In this document: positions 17,297 through 25,288 of the stretch, piece after piece | Position numbering within the stretch: the first letter of the stretch is position 1 | How the letters are laid out: every line of letters starts with the position of its first letter | Assembly (NCBI GenBank): GCA_002421745.1 | Contig: DISC01000001.1 | Coordinates: 61,387-125,386 of the forward strand | Origin: Patescibacteria group bacterium UBA6220 | GTDB lineage: Bacteria; Patescibacteriota; Minisyncoccia; Minisyncoccales; Minisyncoccaceae | Length of the DNA: 64,000 nucleotides | Direction of reading: 5' to 3' | Notes under the pieces: model-generated | What the model was told of the DNA's origin: nothing | Seen by the model: only the letters and a program-made list of their open reading frames with translations | Databases searched by the model: none | Position numbers and translations under genes: made by a program

Positions 17297-18722
17297 TTTA
17301 GCTAATCTTACAATTTCAAAAGCCAGACAGGGCTTCAAAAACAAAGAATTTACGTCAGTGGAATTAACTAAGGCATATTTGGATTTAATTGAAAAAAAAG
17401 ATCCAAAAATAAAAGCCTATATAACCATTACTAAAGATCTAGCTCTAAAACAAGCAGCCGCAGCTGACGAAAGAATAAACAAGGGAACTGATTCAATTTT
17501 GACTGGAATACCTTGCGCCATCAAAGACAATATTATGGTAAAAGGCGAAAAATGCACAGCTGCCTCAAAGATATTAGAAAAATATATTGCCCCTTATGAT
17601 GCGACCGTTATAGAAAAATTAAAAGAGCAAGGAGCTGTAATTTTGGGAAAAGTAAATATGGATGAATTTGCTATGGGCTCTTCTTGTGAAAATTCAGCTT
17701 TCTTTTCTACAAAAAACCCACATGACTTAACTCGAGTGCCCGGAGGATCTTCTGGTGGATCAGCCGCAGCTGTGGCTGCAGATATGTGCGTTTTTGCTTT
17801 GGGTTCGGATACAGGAGGCTCAATTAGACAGCCAGCTTCTTTTTGTGGAATATTTGGAATAAAACCCACCTATGGTACGGTTTCTCGTTATGGAATAATT
17901 GCCTTTGCTTCATCTCTCGATCAAGTAGGACCCTTAGCAAAAACCTCTGAAGATTGCAGGCTGGTTTTTGAAGCAATTCGAGGAAAAGATAAATATGATT
18001 CAACTAGTAGTGATTTTCCAATAGAAGAAAATGATATTAATATTAAAAATTTAAAAATTGGCATACCAAAAGAATATTTTGGCGAAGGCTTAGATTCAAT
18101 CATCAAAGAAAAAGTTAATAAGGCCTTGGATTTTTACAAAAAAAATGGAGCCCAAATAATTGATATTAGTTTGCCCAATACTCAGTATGCTTTAGCTTGT
18201 TATTACATTATCGCTCCATCAGAAGCTAGTGCTAATTTGGCTAGATTTGACGGAATTAGATATAATGAATTAGTAGGCTCAGAAAAAGCTGATAATATTA
18301 TAGATTTTTATTTACAAAACAGATCGCTTGGATTTGGAAAAGAAGTTAAAAAAAGAATAATGCTCGGCACGTATACTTTATCAGCTGGATATTATGATGC
18401 TTATTACAAAAAAGCGCTTAAAGCTAGAACTCTGATTAAAAAAGACTTTGAAGATGCTTTTCAAAAAGTTGATATTATTATGGGGCCAACTTCGCCTATT
18501 TTACCTTTCAAAATTAACGAAAAAACAGATGATCCTTTATCAATGTATTTAGCTGATATTTACACAGTCTCTACTCCATTAGCTGGTTTGCCAGGAATGT
18601 CTATTCCTTGTGGTAAATCAGGAGATCTGCCAATCGGAATTCAGCTAATTGGTCCAGCTTTTTCAGAAAATAAAATATTTAGCATCGCTGATTTTTTCCA
18701 AAAAAACTATGACATTAATTGA
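17289..18722 (+). CDS. gatA: Asp-tRNA(Asn)/Glu-tRNA(Gln) amidotransferase subunit A
   Basis: A 477-residue amidase-signature enzyme that releases ammonia from glutamine for the GatB reaction. The Ser-cisSer-Lys triad is visible: Lys in PCAIKDNIMVKG (about residue 79), the Gly/Ser loop GGSSGGSAAAVAAD (about 152) and the nucleophile region SDTGGSIRQPASFCG (about 174). Length and motifs are typical. It ends with TGA, showing that UGA is a stop in this genome. The next gene starts inside its last 14 nt. Confidence 0.96.
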   Translation: MIDLANLTISKARQGFKNKEFTSVELTKAYLDLIEKKDPKIKAYITITKDLALKQAAAADERINKGTDSILTGIPCAIKDNIMVKGEKCTAASKILEKYIAPYDATVIEKLKEQGAVILGKVNMDEFAMGSSCENSAFFSTKNPHDLTRVPGGSSGGSAAAVAADMCVFALGSDTGGSIRQPASFCGIFGIKPTYGTVSRYGIIAFASSLDQVGPLAKTSEDCRLVFEAIRGKDKYDSTSSDFPIEENDINIKNLKIGIPKEYFGEGLDSIIKEKVNKALDFYKKNGAQIIDISLPNTQYALACYYIIAPSEASANLARFDGIRYNELVGSEKADNIIDFYLQNRSLGFGKEVKKRIMLGTYTLSAGYYDAYYKKALKARTLIKKDFEDAFQKVDIIMGPTSPILPFKINEKTDDPLSMYLADIYTVSTPLAGLPGMSIPCGKSGDLPIGIQLIGPAFSENKIFSIADFFQKNYDIN

Positions 18723-19233
18723 TCAAATAAATAATTATTTATCATCTCCCGAATTAAGCAGTTTTTTGTTGCCTTTTAAAATAGTAATGATTCTTACTTC
18801 TGTTATCTTTTTTGTTTATATTGTTTATTATGCAATAAACCAAATTTATATGATTGGAGAAAAAAGAAGAAATTTTAAAAATTTTTTTGCTAATCAAGAT
18901 TTTAATTATCAAGAATATATTTTTAATCGTTGGAAGGTAGTTGAAGAAGCAGCCAGCAAAGACGATGATATCAATACCAGGCTAGCTATTCTTAGTTTAG
19001 AAGGAATGCTTTTTGATATGTTTAAAGCAATGAAATATGAAGGACATGATTTAAAAGAATTATTGCCGCAGGTAATTGAAAAAAGGGAATTCGGTAATCC
19101 AGAAACCCTAGAAGCTATAACTTATTTGTCTGATAAAATAAAATCTGACCCATCTTATAAGGTAAGTCCAGATATTGTAAAAAAAATAGTTGAAGATATA
19201 AAGATAATTTTAAACAAACTAAAAATTATCTAA
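18709..19233 (+). CDS. Membrane-anchored protein of unknown function
   Basis: A 174-residue protein with one strong membrane segment near residues 20-42, followed by a charged helical cytoplasmic domain. A longer frame opens at 18649, but the ATG at 18709 overlaps the gatA stop by 14 nt and gives a sensible N-terminus, so it is preferred. No family is recognised; similar single-anchor helical proteins are common in CPR genomes. It ends the gltX-gat transcript, and tRNA genes follow. Confidence 0.7.
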   Translation: MTLIDQINNYLSSPELSSFLLPFKIVMILTSVIFFVYIVYYAINQIYMIGEKRRNFKNFFANQDFNYQEYIFNRWKVVEEAASKDDDINTRLAILSLEGMLFDMFKAMKYEGHDLKELLPQVIEKREFGNPETLEAITYLSDKIKSDPSYKVSPDIVKKIVEDIKIILNKLKII

Positions 19234-19315
19234 CAATTATTGTTTTAATTTATATTTTTTTAAGTTAAAAAAAGCGTATTTAATTTTTTATTCTTAGGCA
19301 ATTTTAACACAGGGC

Positions 19316-19343
19316 TTGCTTTTATTCTTTTTTTTGCTAAAAT
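19316..19343 (+). promoter_or_regulatory. Promoter of the tRNA cluster
   Basis: TTGCTT at 19316-19321, 16-bp spacer, extended -10 TGCTAAAAT with TAAAAT at 19338-19343. The predicted start is about 7 nt before the first tRNA. Confidence 0.6.
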
Positions 19344-19356
19344 ACTATTATTCATA

Positions 19357-19425
19357 GCGGTTTAGAGGAGTAGTACCTCGCCAGTCTCATAAGCTGGAGA
19401 CCCTGGTGCAATTCCAGGAACCGCA
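19357..19425 (+). tRNA. tRNA with CAU anticodon (Met or lysidine-Ile)
   Basis: The acceptor stem GCGGTTT/GAACCGC closes. The anticodon stem CCAGT/GCTGG carries loop CTCATAA, so the anticodon is CAT. The T-stem CCTGG/CCAGG carries an unusual loop TGCAATT. The D-arm is short. The anticodon stem lacks the three G-C pairs of initiators, so it is an elongator Met or an Ile tRNA read after lysidine modification. No CCA is encoded. Confidence 0.8.
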
Positions 19426-19455
19426 ACATATTTTTTTTGAGCTTTTCGCTATCTG

Positions 19456-19527
19456 GCCTGAGTAGCTCAGTGGTAGAGCACTCGTTTCATAAGCGAGATC
19501 GCGTGAGTTCGATCCTCACCTCAGGCA
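19456..19527 (+). tRNA. tRNA-Met(CAU), elongator type
   Basis: A full cloverleaf: acceptor GCCTGAG/CTCAGGC, D-stem GCTC/GAGC, anticodon stem CTCGT/GCGAG with loop TTCATAA (anticodon CAT), T-stem GTGAG/CTCAC with loop TTCGATC. The last 17 nt of the gene are present again at 19623-19639 as part of a longer duplication. Confidence 0.92.
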
Positions 19528-19596
19528 CAAAATTGATTGATAAGAAATGAGGATCGAAGCCACTCAAGGGCGGCGACGAGGCCGTACTTGAGTGCA
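19510..19596 (+). repeat. Direct repeat, copy 1: tRNA-Met 3' end plus downstream hairpin
   Basis: An 87-nt unit starts in the T-loop of tRNA-Met, covers its 3' end, an inverted copy of part of the T-arm (ATGAGGATCGAAGC) and a hairpin CACTCAAG/CTTGAGTG at 19561-19594. It recurs 112 nt further on. Confidence 0.85.
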
Positions 19597-19621
19597 ACTT
19601 CACCAGAAGTTGACACGAAAG

Positions 19622-19708
19622 CGATCCTCACCTCAGGCACAAAATTGATTGATAAGAAATGAGAATCGAAGCCACTCAAGGGCGGCGACGAGGCCGTACT
19701 TGAGTGCA
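19622..19708 (+). repeat. Direct repeat, copy 2 of the tRNA-Met 3'-end unit
   Basis: Second copy of the 87-nt unit, with one clear mismatch (GAGAATCG instead of GAGGATCG) in the inverted T-arm segment. Its hairpin is at 19673-19706. Such repeated tRNA 3' ends resemble attachment-site duplications, but no integrase lies nearby. Confidence 0.85.
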
Positions 19709-19723
19709 ATTGTTTAATAATTT

Positions 19724-19797
19724 GGATCCGTAGCGAAATTGGTTATCGCGCCTCCCTGTCACGGAGGAGACTGCCGGTTCGAGCCCGGTCGGGTCCG
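19724..19797 (+). tRNA. tRNA-Asp(GUC)
   Basis: Acceptor GGATCCG/CGGGTCC, anticodon stem CCTCC/GGAGG with loop CTGTCAC (anticodon GTC), T-loop TTCGAGC. The 3' end and the following terminator are duplicated at 19951-20027. Confidence 0.94.
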
Positions 19798-19858
19798 CTT
19801 GTAAAACACTCCTAAAGGGAGTGTTTTGTTTTAATAACAACCGGGCGAGAACCGAGGA
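19784..19858 (+). repeat. Direct repeat, copy 1: tRNA-Asp 3' end, terminator and inverted T-arm
   Basis: The unit runs from the T-arm of tRNA-Asp through the terminator hairpin to CCGGGCGAGAACCGAGGAA, which is nearly the reverse complement of the T-arm. A second copy starts 167 nt later. Confidence 0.85.
19803..19832 (+). terminator. Terminator of tRNA-Asp
   Basis: Ten-bp stem AAAACACTCC/GGAGTGTTTT with a short loop, followed by GTTTT. An identical hairpin is present in the duplicate at 19970-19998. Confidence 0.8.
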
Positions 19859-19864
19859 AGGGGT

Positions 19865-19940
19865 CGGGAAACCTGGGTTTCCCGTATAGGAAAATATTAA
19901 AAACCGAGGGTTTTTAAAAGTAATTTACAAAGTAAATTAC
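19865..19940. repeat. Array of three perfect 9-bp inverted repeats
   Basis: Three consecutive palindromes, each with 9-nt arms and a 2-3 nt centre: CGGGAAACC/GGTTTCCCG at 19865-19884, TTAAAAACC/GGTTTTTAA at 19897-19917, GTAATTTAC/GTAAATTAC at 19920-19940. The arms differ in sequence, so the array keeps the structure rather than the sequence. It lies between the two copies of the tRNA-Asp 3'-end repeat. Confidence 0.85.
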
Positions 19941-19950
19941 GTGTGAGATG

Positions 19951-20027
19951 CCCGGTCGGGTCCGCTTGTAAAACACTCCTAAAGGGAGTGTTTTGTTTAG
20001 ACAATAACCGGGCGAGAACCGAGGAAA
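19951..20027 (+). repeat. Direct repeat, copy 2 of the tRNA-Asp 3'-end unit
   Basis: Repeats the last part of tRNA-Asp, the terminator hairpin (19970-19998) and the inverted T-arm segment. It differs from copy 1 only in the short linker after the hairpin. Confidence 0.85.
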
Positions 20028-20028
20028 T

Positions 20029-20057
20029 TTGACAAATATTTGAGCCAATTATACTAT
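20029..20057 (+). promoter_or_regulatory. TTGACA-class promoter
   Basis: TTGACA at 20029-20034, 17-bp spacer, TACTAT at 20052-20057. It drives the HTH-protein gene after a ~65-nt leader that has a small GGTCGC/GCGACC-type hairpin. Confidence 0.65.
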
Positions 20058-20128
20058 TTTATTAGATCGCCTTATGCGACCCTCCAAAAAAGCACATTTA
20101 AAAAATATGTGAAAAATTTTACAAAAAG

Positions 20129-21058
20129 GTGAGTTTTTTGGTAAAAAAACTGAACGACTATTTGGAAAACTGGTTTACAAAAAATCAAATCGCAGAATTA
20201 ATTGATTGCGATTCTGAAAAAATTGATTTGTTGATAAAAGGGCTTCCCGTTCTAACTTCAAAAAATGAATCCGAAGAAATTGTTTTTATTCGGCTCAACG
20301 ATCTAAAAGACTATCTGACCTTGGTAATGGAAATTGCTAAGCCTTTTCTATCAAACAGCAAACGTACTTTACCCAGCAAACAAAAAAAATCTAAAAAAAA
20401 TTATGTTCCGATTGAAATTCCGGACAATTGTTTTACTGGCAAAAAAATAGCTAAAAAAATTGGTTGCCAATATCAAGCTATTAATACTCTCATCAATGAA
20501 CATAACCTGCCAATAGTTAAAAAATTTGGAAAAGGCTATGTTCTTGACCTGGCTGTTGTTGAAAAATTTATTTCTGAAAACAAAAAACTGGCAGAATCCT
20601 TAAAAATTCCGATTAAGGAAAATCTTAAAACAGTAAAGAGTAACGCACAAACCAACGAGCCCAATCAAGAAGCTGTCAGTAACAGCATTGCATCCAAAAA
20701 AGAAGCACCAGAAAAAAACCAGCAAAATCTCAACAACCATAATGTTACAGCCAAAGAGGAAGCACAACAGAAAAAAAATAATTCCAAAAATGGCAGTACA
20801 ATTCCAGCCGGAGACCTAAAAGAAGAAAATTGTCATCGAAGCATTGTTATTGACAAAACTCCTAGTGGCTGCTCAATTACTGCCATTAAAAACGCCATTC
20901 CCAACATCGACAGAACCACAATCCAAAAATGGATTTCTGACAAAAAAATCATTGCAGACGAAAACGGATATATTGACGCAGACTCGCTTAAGCAATTTCT
21001 GGAGACCAACAGGAAAAGCTCTGTAACCTTTGTTACTGTAAAATTTCCTAGCAAATAA
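20129..21058 (+). CDS. Protein with three helix-turn-helix-like modules
   Basis: A 309-residue protein with three MerR/excisionase-like winged-helix segments: near residues 15-60 (WFTKNQIAELIDCDSEKID), 95-155 (FTGKKIAKKIGCQYQAINTL) and 245-300 (CSITAIKNAIPNIDRTTIQK). They are separated by low-complexity Lys/Gln/Asn-rich linkers. It probably binds DNA or organises regulatory complexes; the target is unknown. The start is uncertain: GTG at 20129 opens the frame, but AAAGGTGAG would serve as Shine-Dalgarno for an in-frame TTG at 20138. It has its own promoter and terminator. Confidence 0.7.
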   Translation: MSFLVKKLNDYLENWFTKNQIAELIDCDSEKIDLLIKGLPVLTSKNESEEIVFIRLNDLKDYLTLVMEIAKPFLSNSKRTLPSKQKKSKKNYVPIEIPDNCFTGKKIAKKIGCQYQAINTLINEHNLPIVKKFGKGYVLDLAVVEKFISENKKLAESLKIPIKENLKTVKSNAQTNEPNQEAVSNSIASKKEAPEKNQQNLNNHNVTAKEEAQQKKNNSKNGSTIPAGDLKEENCHRSIVIDKTPSGCSITAIKNAIPNIDRTTIQKWISDKKIIADENGYIDADSLKQFLETNRKSSVTFVTVKFPSK

Positions 21059-21063
21059 AATGC

Positions 21064-21090
21064 AAAAGAGACATTATTGCCTCTTTTTTG
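21064..21090 (+). terminator. Intrinsic terminator
   Basis: AAAAGAG/CTCTTTT stem with a 10-nt loop, ending in TTTTTTG, just after the HTH gene. Confidence 0.75.
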
Positions 21091-21120
21091 TTGCGTATTT
21101 CCTTTAGTTTTTGCTATAAT
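21091..21120 (+). promoter_or_regulatory. Promoter of a near-leaderless NUDIX gene
   Basis: TTGCGT at 21091-21096, 18-bp spacer, TATAAT at 21115-21120. The -10 box ends 7 nt before the ATG at 21128. Confidence 0.65.
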
Positions 21121-21127
21121 TAATAAT

Positions 21128-21562
21128 ATGAATCCAGGAATTGATTATATTGGAATAGGTTGTGGGGCATTAATTATTAACAATAATAATGAAACATTGT
21201 TAATGAAAAGAGGCTCTAAAAGTAAAAATGAAATAGGCTATTGGTCAAAGCCTGGAGGCGCTGTTGAATTTGGAGAAAAAGTAGAAGATGCTATAAAAAG
21301 AGAAACAAAAGAAGAACTAGATATAGAAATTGAATTAATAAAATTCTTGGATTTTACTGATCATATAATAAATTCGGAAAATCAACACTGGATAGCGATT
21401 AATTTTTTAGCAAAAATCATTAATGGTGAGCCTAAAATAATGGAACCCAATAAGCATTCAGAAATAAGATGGTTTAATCTTAACGATTTACCCGAAAAAA
21501 TAACCCAAACCACAATAGAACCAATTCAAAAATATCTAAATTCATTAAAAAATATTGATTAA
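21128..21562 (+). CDS. NUDIX hydrolase
   Basis: A 144-residue NUDIX-fold pyrophosphohydrolase. The NUDIX box is GGAVEFGEKVEDAIKRETKE followed by ELDIEIE, matching Gx5Ex7REUxEExGU with only the last Gly changed. The preceding KPGG and early IGCGALIINNN match the small NUDIX family that hydrolyses nucleoside diphosphate derivatives or oxidised nucleotides. The frame is open from 21077, but the ATG at 21128 sits just after the promoter and begins the conserved fold, so it is preferred. The substrate is unknown. Confidence 0.88.
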   Translation: MNPGIDYIGIGCGALIINNNNETLLMKRGSKSKNEIGYWSKPGGAVEFGEKVEDAIKRETKEELDIEIELIKFLDFTDHIINSENQHWIAINFLAKIINGEPKIMEPNKHSEIRWFNLNDLPEKITQTTIEPIQKYLNSLKNID

Positions 21563-21622
21563 TATAAAATCTTAATATATACTTTTATTATTAAGAAACA
21601 CTTATTAATAGAATAAAAACAT

Positions 21623-22225
21623 ATGATAGACACAAAAAAAGAAAGAACATTTGTAATAATTAAACCAGACGGCGTACAGAGAGGTTTGATTGGTGAGATT
21701 ACCCATCGCATAGAAAGAACTGGATTAAAACTAATTGGCATGAAGTTTACTTTTGCTGATAAAGAATTATTTTGGAAGCATTACGACAAAGATGATGCTT
21801 GGTTTGAATCAAAGGGTCAAAATACAATAGAAAACCGCAAGGCCAACAATTTACCAATCGAGAAATCAGCTATCGAATATGGAAAAGATATTATCCGCGC
21901 CCTTATTTCTTTTATGACTGCTGGACCAATCGTAATGATGGCCTGGGAAGGAAACAAAGCTGTTGGAATTGTTAAAAAAATCGTAGGAGGAACCGAACCA
22001 TTAACATCAGATGTTGGTACTATTCGCGGAGATCTAACGGTTGATTCTTATGAATTATCTAATATTGATGGCCGAGCAGTAAGAAACTTAGTTCATTGCT
22101 CAGATAAACCCGAAGAAGCAGAAAAAGAATTAAAACTTTGGTTCAAAGAAGAAGAGTTAATGAAATATCGTCTTGCTAATGAAGAAATTCTTTATAATGT
22201 AAATCTTGATAATATTAAAGAATAA
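21623..22225 (+). CDS. ndk: Nucleoside diphosphate kinase, enlarged form
   Basis: A 200-residue NDK, against 140-150 for most bacteria. The enzyme equilibrates the phosphates of NDPs and NTPs through a phospho-histidine. The N-terminal TFVIIKPDGVQRGLIGEI, GPIVMMAWEGNKAV, TIRGDLT and the catalytic NLVHCSD (His about 158) are intact. The extra length comes from an insertion around residues 55-90 (DAWFESKGQNTIENRKANN) and an extended C-terminus. Similar long NDKs occur in archaea and CPR bacteria. It is followed by a terminator shared with the opposite gene. Confidence 0.93.
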   Translation: MIDTKKERTFVIIKPDGVQRGLIGEITHRIERTGLKLIGMKFTFADKELFWKHYDKDDAWFESKGQNTIENRKANNLPIEKSAIEYGKDIIRALISFMTAGPIVMMAWEGNKAVGIVKKIVGGTEPLTSDVGTIRGDLTVDSYELSNIDGRAVRNLVHCSDKPEEAEKELKLWFKEEELMKYRLANEEILYNVNLDNIKE

Positions 22226-22242
22226 AAAATACTTTAAAAAAA

Positions 22243-22264
22243 GCACCCCTAGTGGGTGTTTTTT
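22243..22264. terminator. Terminator between ndk and the dedA-type gene
   Basis: CACCC/GGGTG stem with T-runs on the + side and A-runs upstream, so it may serve both converging genes. It overlaps the stop of the minus-strand gene. Confidence 0.6.
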
Positions 22265-22886
22265 AGTGATTTTTTTTCAATTCTTTTAAAAATTGTATAG
22301 CTGGAGGCAAAAGAGAAATAAAAACTATCAAAAATATTAATAACGTTAAATATTTATCTATTTCTGGAAAAACTTTTGGCAAATAGTATCCAGCAAAAGT
22401 AATGGAAACTGCCCAGAAAAAACCGCCGATAATATTAAAAAATATAAACTTTTTGTAATTCATTTTTCCTATTCCAGCAACAATAGGAGCAAAAGTTCGA
22501 ATAACAGGAATAAACCTAGCCCAAACAATAGTTAATGCTCCATATTTTTCATAAAAATTTTGCGCTCTTATTAGGTTTTGTTTATGAAAAAATAGAGAAT
22601 CTTCGCGTTTGAATATTCTTGGTCCAGTTTTTAATCCAAAAGCATATCCAACACTATCTCCAACAACTGCTGCAACAAAAATTATCAAACACAAAAAATA
22701 GATATTAAAAAATCCCTGAGAAGCTAAAAATCCAGCCGTAAAAAGCAAGCTATCTCCAGGAAAAATAAATCCAATCAAAAGCCCTGTTTCTGCAAAAATT
22801 GTAGTAAAAATCCCCAAATAACCTGTAATTTTTATAAGATATATTAAGGTTTCGCTACTAAAAATACCATCTATCATAATATGCAA
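22263..22886 (-). CDS. DedA family membrane protein
   Basis: A 207-residue polytopic membrane protein of the DedA/VTT family, thought to move phospholipids or undecaprenyl phosphate across the membrane. Typical features are FAETGLLIGFIFPGDSLLF (about residues 30-48), GDSVGYAFGLKTGPRIF and RFIPVIRTFAPIVAGIGKM with the conserved arginine. Four to five hydrophobic stretches are visible. A role in recycling the undecaprenyl carrier would fit the cell-wall genes in this window, but that is inference. It is divergent from gyrB. Confidence 0.9.
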   Translation of the reverse strand: MHIMIDGIFSSETLIYLIKITGYLGIFTTIFAETGLLIGFIFPGDSLLFTAGFLASQGFFNIYFLCLIIFVAAVVGDSVGYAFGLKTGPRIFKREDSLFFHKQNLIRAQNFYEKYGALTIVWARFIPVIRTFAPIVAGIGKMNYKKFIFFNIIGGFFWAVSITFAGYYLPKVFPEIDKYLTLLIFLIVFISLLPPAIQFLKELKKNH

Positions 22887-23110
22887 ATTTTAGCATATCA
22901 ATCTATTCGTCGCAAATCAAAAAATAGCATAAAAATGAATGAAAATCAGACAAAAATATAGTTGCTTTTTGTTGTATTTTAAGGTAAAATCTATATAAGC
23001 CTAAAAGGTTATTATATACTTTAAAGAATCGAGAAATTATTTAAAATAAACTCATTTGATTTTTAAAGTTATATTTTTAAGTTTGGTAAAAACGCTTAAT
23101 AGAAAAAATT

Positions 23111-25030
23111 ATGGCAAAAGAAAAACAATCATCATACAGTGCGAAAGATATTTATGTTTTAGAAGGACTTGATCCGGTTAGAAAAAGACCAGGTATGTAT
23201 ATTGGTTCGACCGGACCGCAAGGATTACACCATTTAATTTATGAAGTAGTTGATAATTCCTTAGACGAAGCCTTGGGTGGATATTGTAATAAAATAGAAG
23301 TTTTTTTATTGCCGGATAATTATATAAAAGTTACTGACAATGGCCGCGGGATCCCAGTTGATGTGCACGAAAAAACAAAAAAGTCAGCCTTAGAAACAAT
23401 TATGACCACCTTGCATGCTGGAGGTAAATTCGGTGGAGATGCCTATAAAATATCAGGAGGTCTTCATGGTGTGGGTGTTTCTGTGGTTTGCGCCTTATCC
23501 GAAGATATGCGTGCCGAAGTTTGTCGTGAAGGCAAGCAATATGCACAAGAATACAAACAAGGCAAACCAAAAGCTGCTGTTAAAAAAATAGGTGATTGCA
23601 AAAAAAACGGAACCACTATTACTTTTAAGCCAGATATAGAAATTTTTAAAGAAATATCTTTTGATAGAAAAAAAATATTAAACCACTTAAGGCAACAAGC
23701 CTACCTTACTAAAGGTATTAGTATTGATCTTTATGATCAAAGAATAAAAGATGAACCTTATGAATATCACTTTTATTTTGAAGGTGGAATAAAATCATAT
23801 TTAAAATATTTGTCTAGAAATTCAGAAATAGTTCACCCAAATCCATTTTATGTTTCAGGAGAAAAAGATGGAATTTTGGTTGAAGCAGCTTTCTTATACA
23901 CAGATGAATTTGAAATTTGCGAAGAAAGTTTTACCAATAACATATTCACAATAGAAGGAGGAACACATCTTACTGGTTTTAGGTCAGCCCTAACAAGATT
24001 AATCAATGAATATGCTCGTAAGAACAATATCATCAAAGAATCAGAACAAAATCTAACTGGCGATGATATTAGAGAAGGTTTAACCGCCATTGTATCTGTT
24101 AAAATACGCGAACCTCAATTTGAGGGGCAAACCAAAACAAAATTAGGAAATCCTGAAGCTAGACCAGCCACTGAAGCGGTAGCAGCCGAAGGCTTGGCTG
24201 ATTATTTGGAAAAATATTCGCAAGATACAAAAATAATTATTGAAAAAGCAGTTTTATCTTACAAGGCCAGAAAAGCTGCCAAAGCTGCCAAAGAAACTGT
24301 TTTAAGAAAAGGTGTTTTGGATGGATTATCTTTGCCTGGAAAATTATCTGATTGTACCAGTAGAAAACCCGAAGAATCCGAAATATATATAGTAGAGGGA
24401 GAATCCGCCGGTGGCTCAAGTAGACAAGCTAGAAACAGAAGATTTCAAGCCATTTTACCCTTAAAAGGTAAGATTCTAAACGTAGAAAGAGTAAGACTAG
24501 ACAAAATGCTTGCTTCAGAAGAAGTCAAAAACTTAATTATTGCTTTGGGAACTGCAATTGCTGATGACTTTAATTTAGATAAACTAAGATATCATCGAAT
24601 TATTATTATGTGTGATGCTGATAGTGACGGAAACCACATTAGAACTTTGATTATGACTTTATTCTTTAGACACTTTAGAGCAATTATTGATAATGGTTAT
24701 TTATATTTAGCTCAACCGCCTTTATACAAGATTACATCTGGCAAAGAATTTAATTATGCTTATTCAGACGAAGAGAAAGAAAGCTTATTATCTAAAATGA
24801 AAGATCGAACCAAAGCTAGCATTCAAAGATACAAAGGTCTTGGAGAAATGAACCCAGAACAACTTTGGGAAACCACTATGGACCCAGAAAATCGTGTTTT
24901 ATTAAGAGTAACTGTTGACGATGCCAAAGCAGCTGACGAAACCTTTGATATGTTAATGGGCAAAGAAGTATTACCCAGAAAAAGATTTATTCAGTCTTCA
25001 GCTAAAAGCGTTAAAAATCTTGATATTTAG
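23111..25030 (+). CDS. gyrB: DNA gyrase subunit B
   Basis: A 639-residue ATPase subunit of the type IIA topoisomerase that introduces negative supercoils. GHKL ATPase motifs are EVVDNSLDEA, DNGRGIPVD and GGLHGVGVSVV; the transducer QTKTKLGNPEA follows. The Toprim domain has EGESAGGSSRQARNR (about 430) and DADSDGNHIRTL (about 502), and the C-terminal GEMNPEQLWETTMDPE is present. Length is normal. GyrB versus ParE cannot be settled fully, but QTKTKLGN and the C-terminal tail favour GyrB. Its 224-bp upstream region is A+T-rich with no evident DnaA boxes. Confidence 0.94.
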   Translation: MAKEKQSSYSAKDIYVLEGLDPVRKRPGMYIGSTGPQGLHHLIYEVVDNSLDEALGGYCNKIEVFLLPDNYIKVTDNGRGIPVDVHEKTKKSALETIMTTLHAGGKFGGDAYKISGGLHGVGVSVVCALSEDMRAEVCREGKQYAQEYKQGKPKAAVKKIGDCKKNGTTITFKPDIEIFKEISFDRKKILNHLRQQAYLTKGISIDLYDQRIKDEPYEYHFYFEGGIKSYLKYLSRNSEIVHPNPFYVSGEKDGILVEAAFLYTDEFEICEESFTNNIFTIEGGTHLTGFRSALTRLINEYARKNNIIKESEQNLTGDDIREGLTAIVSVKIREPQFEGQTKTKLGNPEARPATEAVAAEGLADYLEKYSQDTKIIIEKAVLSYKARKAAKAAKETVLRKGVLDGLSLPGKLSDCTSRKPEESEIYIVEGESAGGSSRQARNRRFQAILPLKGKILNVERVRLDKMLASEEVKNLIIALGTAIADDFNLDKLRYHRIIIMCDADSDGNHIRTLIMTLFFRHFRAIIDNGYLYLAQPPLYKITSGKEFNYAYSDEEKESLLSKMKDRTKASIQRYKGLGEMNPEQLWETTMDPENRVLLRVTVDDAKAADETFDMLMGKEVLPRKRFIQSSAKSVKNLDI

Positions 25031-25091
25031 CATAATCGCTATTTATCAATGATTTATTGACTTTTAAACCATATTTTGTTATTCTACATTT

Positions 25092-25286
25092 ATGAAATCA
25101 TCGAATACTATAGGTAATTTTTTTGGAGACGTACTTACGGAAATCAAAAAAATTACATGGCCAACAAGACAAGAAGCTATCAAATATACCATAACTGTTA
25201 TTGTGGTTTCTTTGGTTATCTCTCTTATCTTAGCGCTTTTTGATAGTGGTTTTTCAATTTTATTACAAAAATTTGTTATTAAATAG
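25092..25286 (+). CDS. secE: Preprotein translocase subunit SecE
   Basis: A 64-residue single-span subunit that clamps SecY in the export channel. FFGDVLTEIKKITWPTRQEAIKYT is the conserved amphipathic helix; a membrane helix follows (IVVSLVISLILALF). A TATTCT -10 element ends about 7 nt before the ATG, suggesting a leaderless mRNA. It lies 2 nt before nusG in the common secE-nusG-rplK order. Confidence 0.93.
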   Translation: MKSSNTIGNFFGDVLTEIKKITWPTRQEAIKYTITVIVVSLVISLILALFDSGFSILLQKFVIK

Positions 25287-25288
25287 TC

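Noticed and set aside
19521..19709. Minus-strand open frame over the tRNA-Met region
   Set aside because: It is antisense to a tRNA and to repeated hairpins; the open frame results from the duplication.
22887..23110. Replication origin upstream of gyrB
   Set aside because: No DnaA-box cluster, dnaA or dnaN is visible; the region is an ordinary A+T-rich divergent promoter region.
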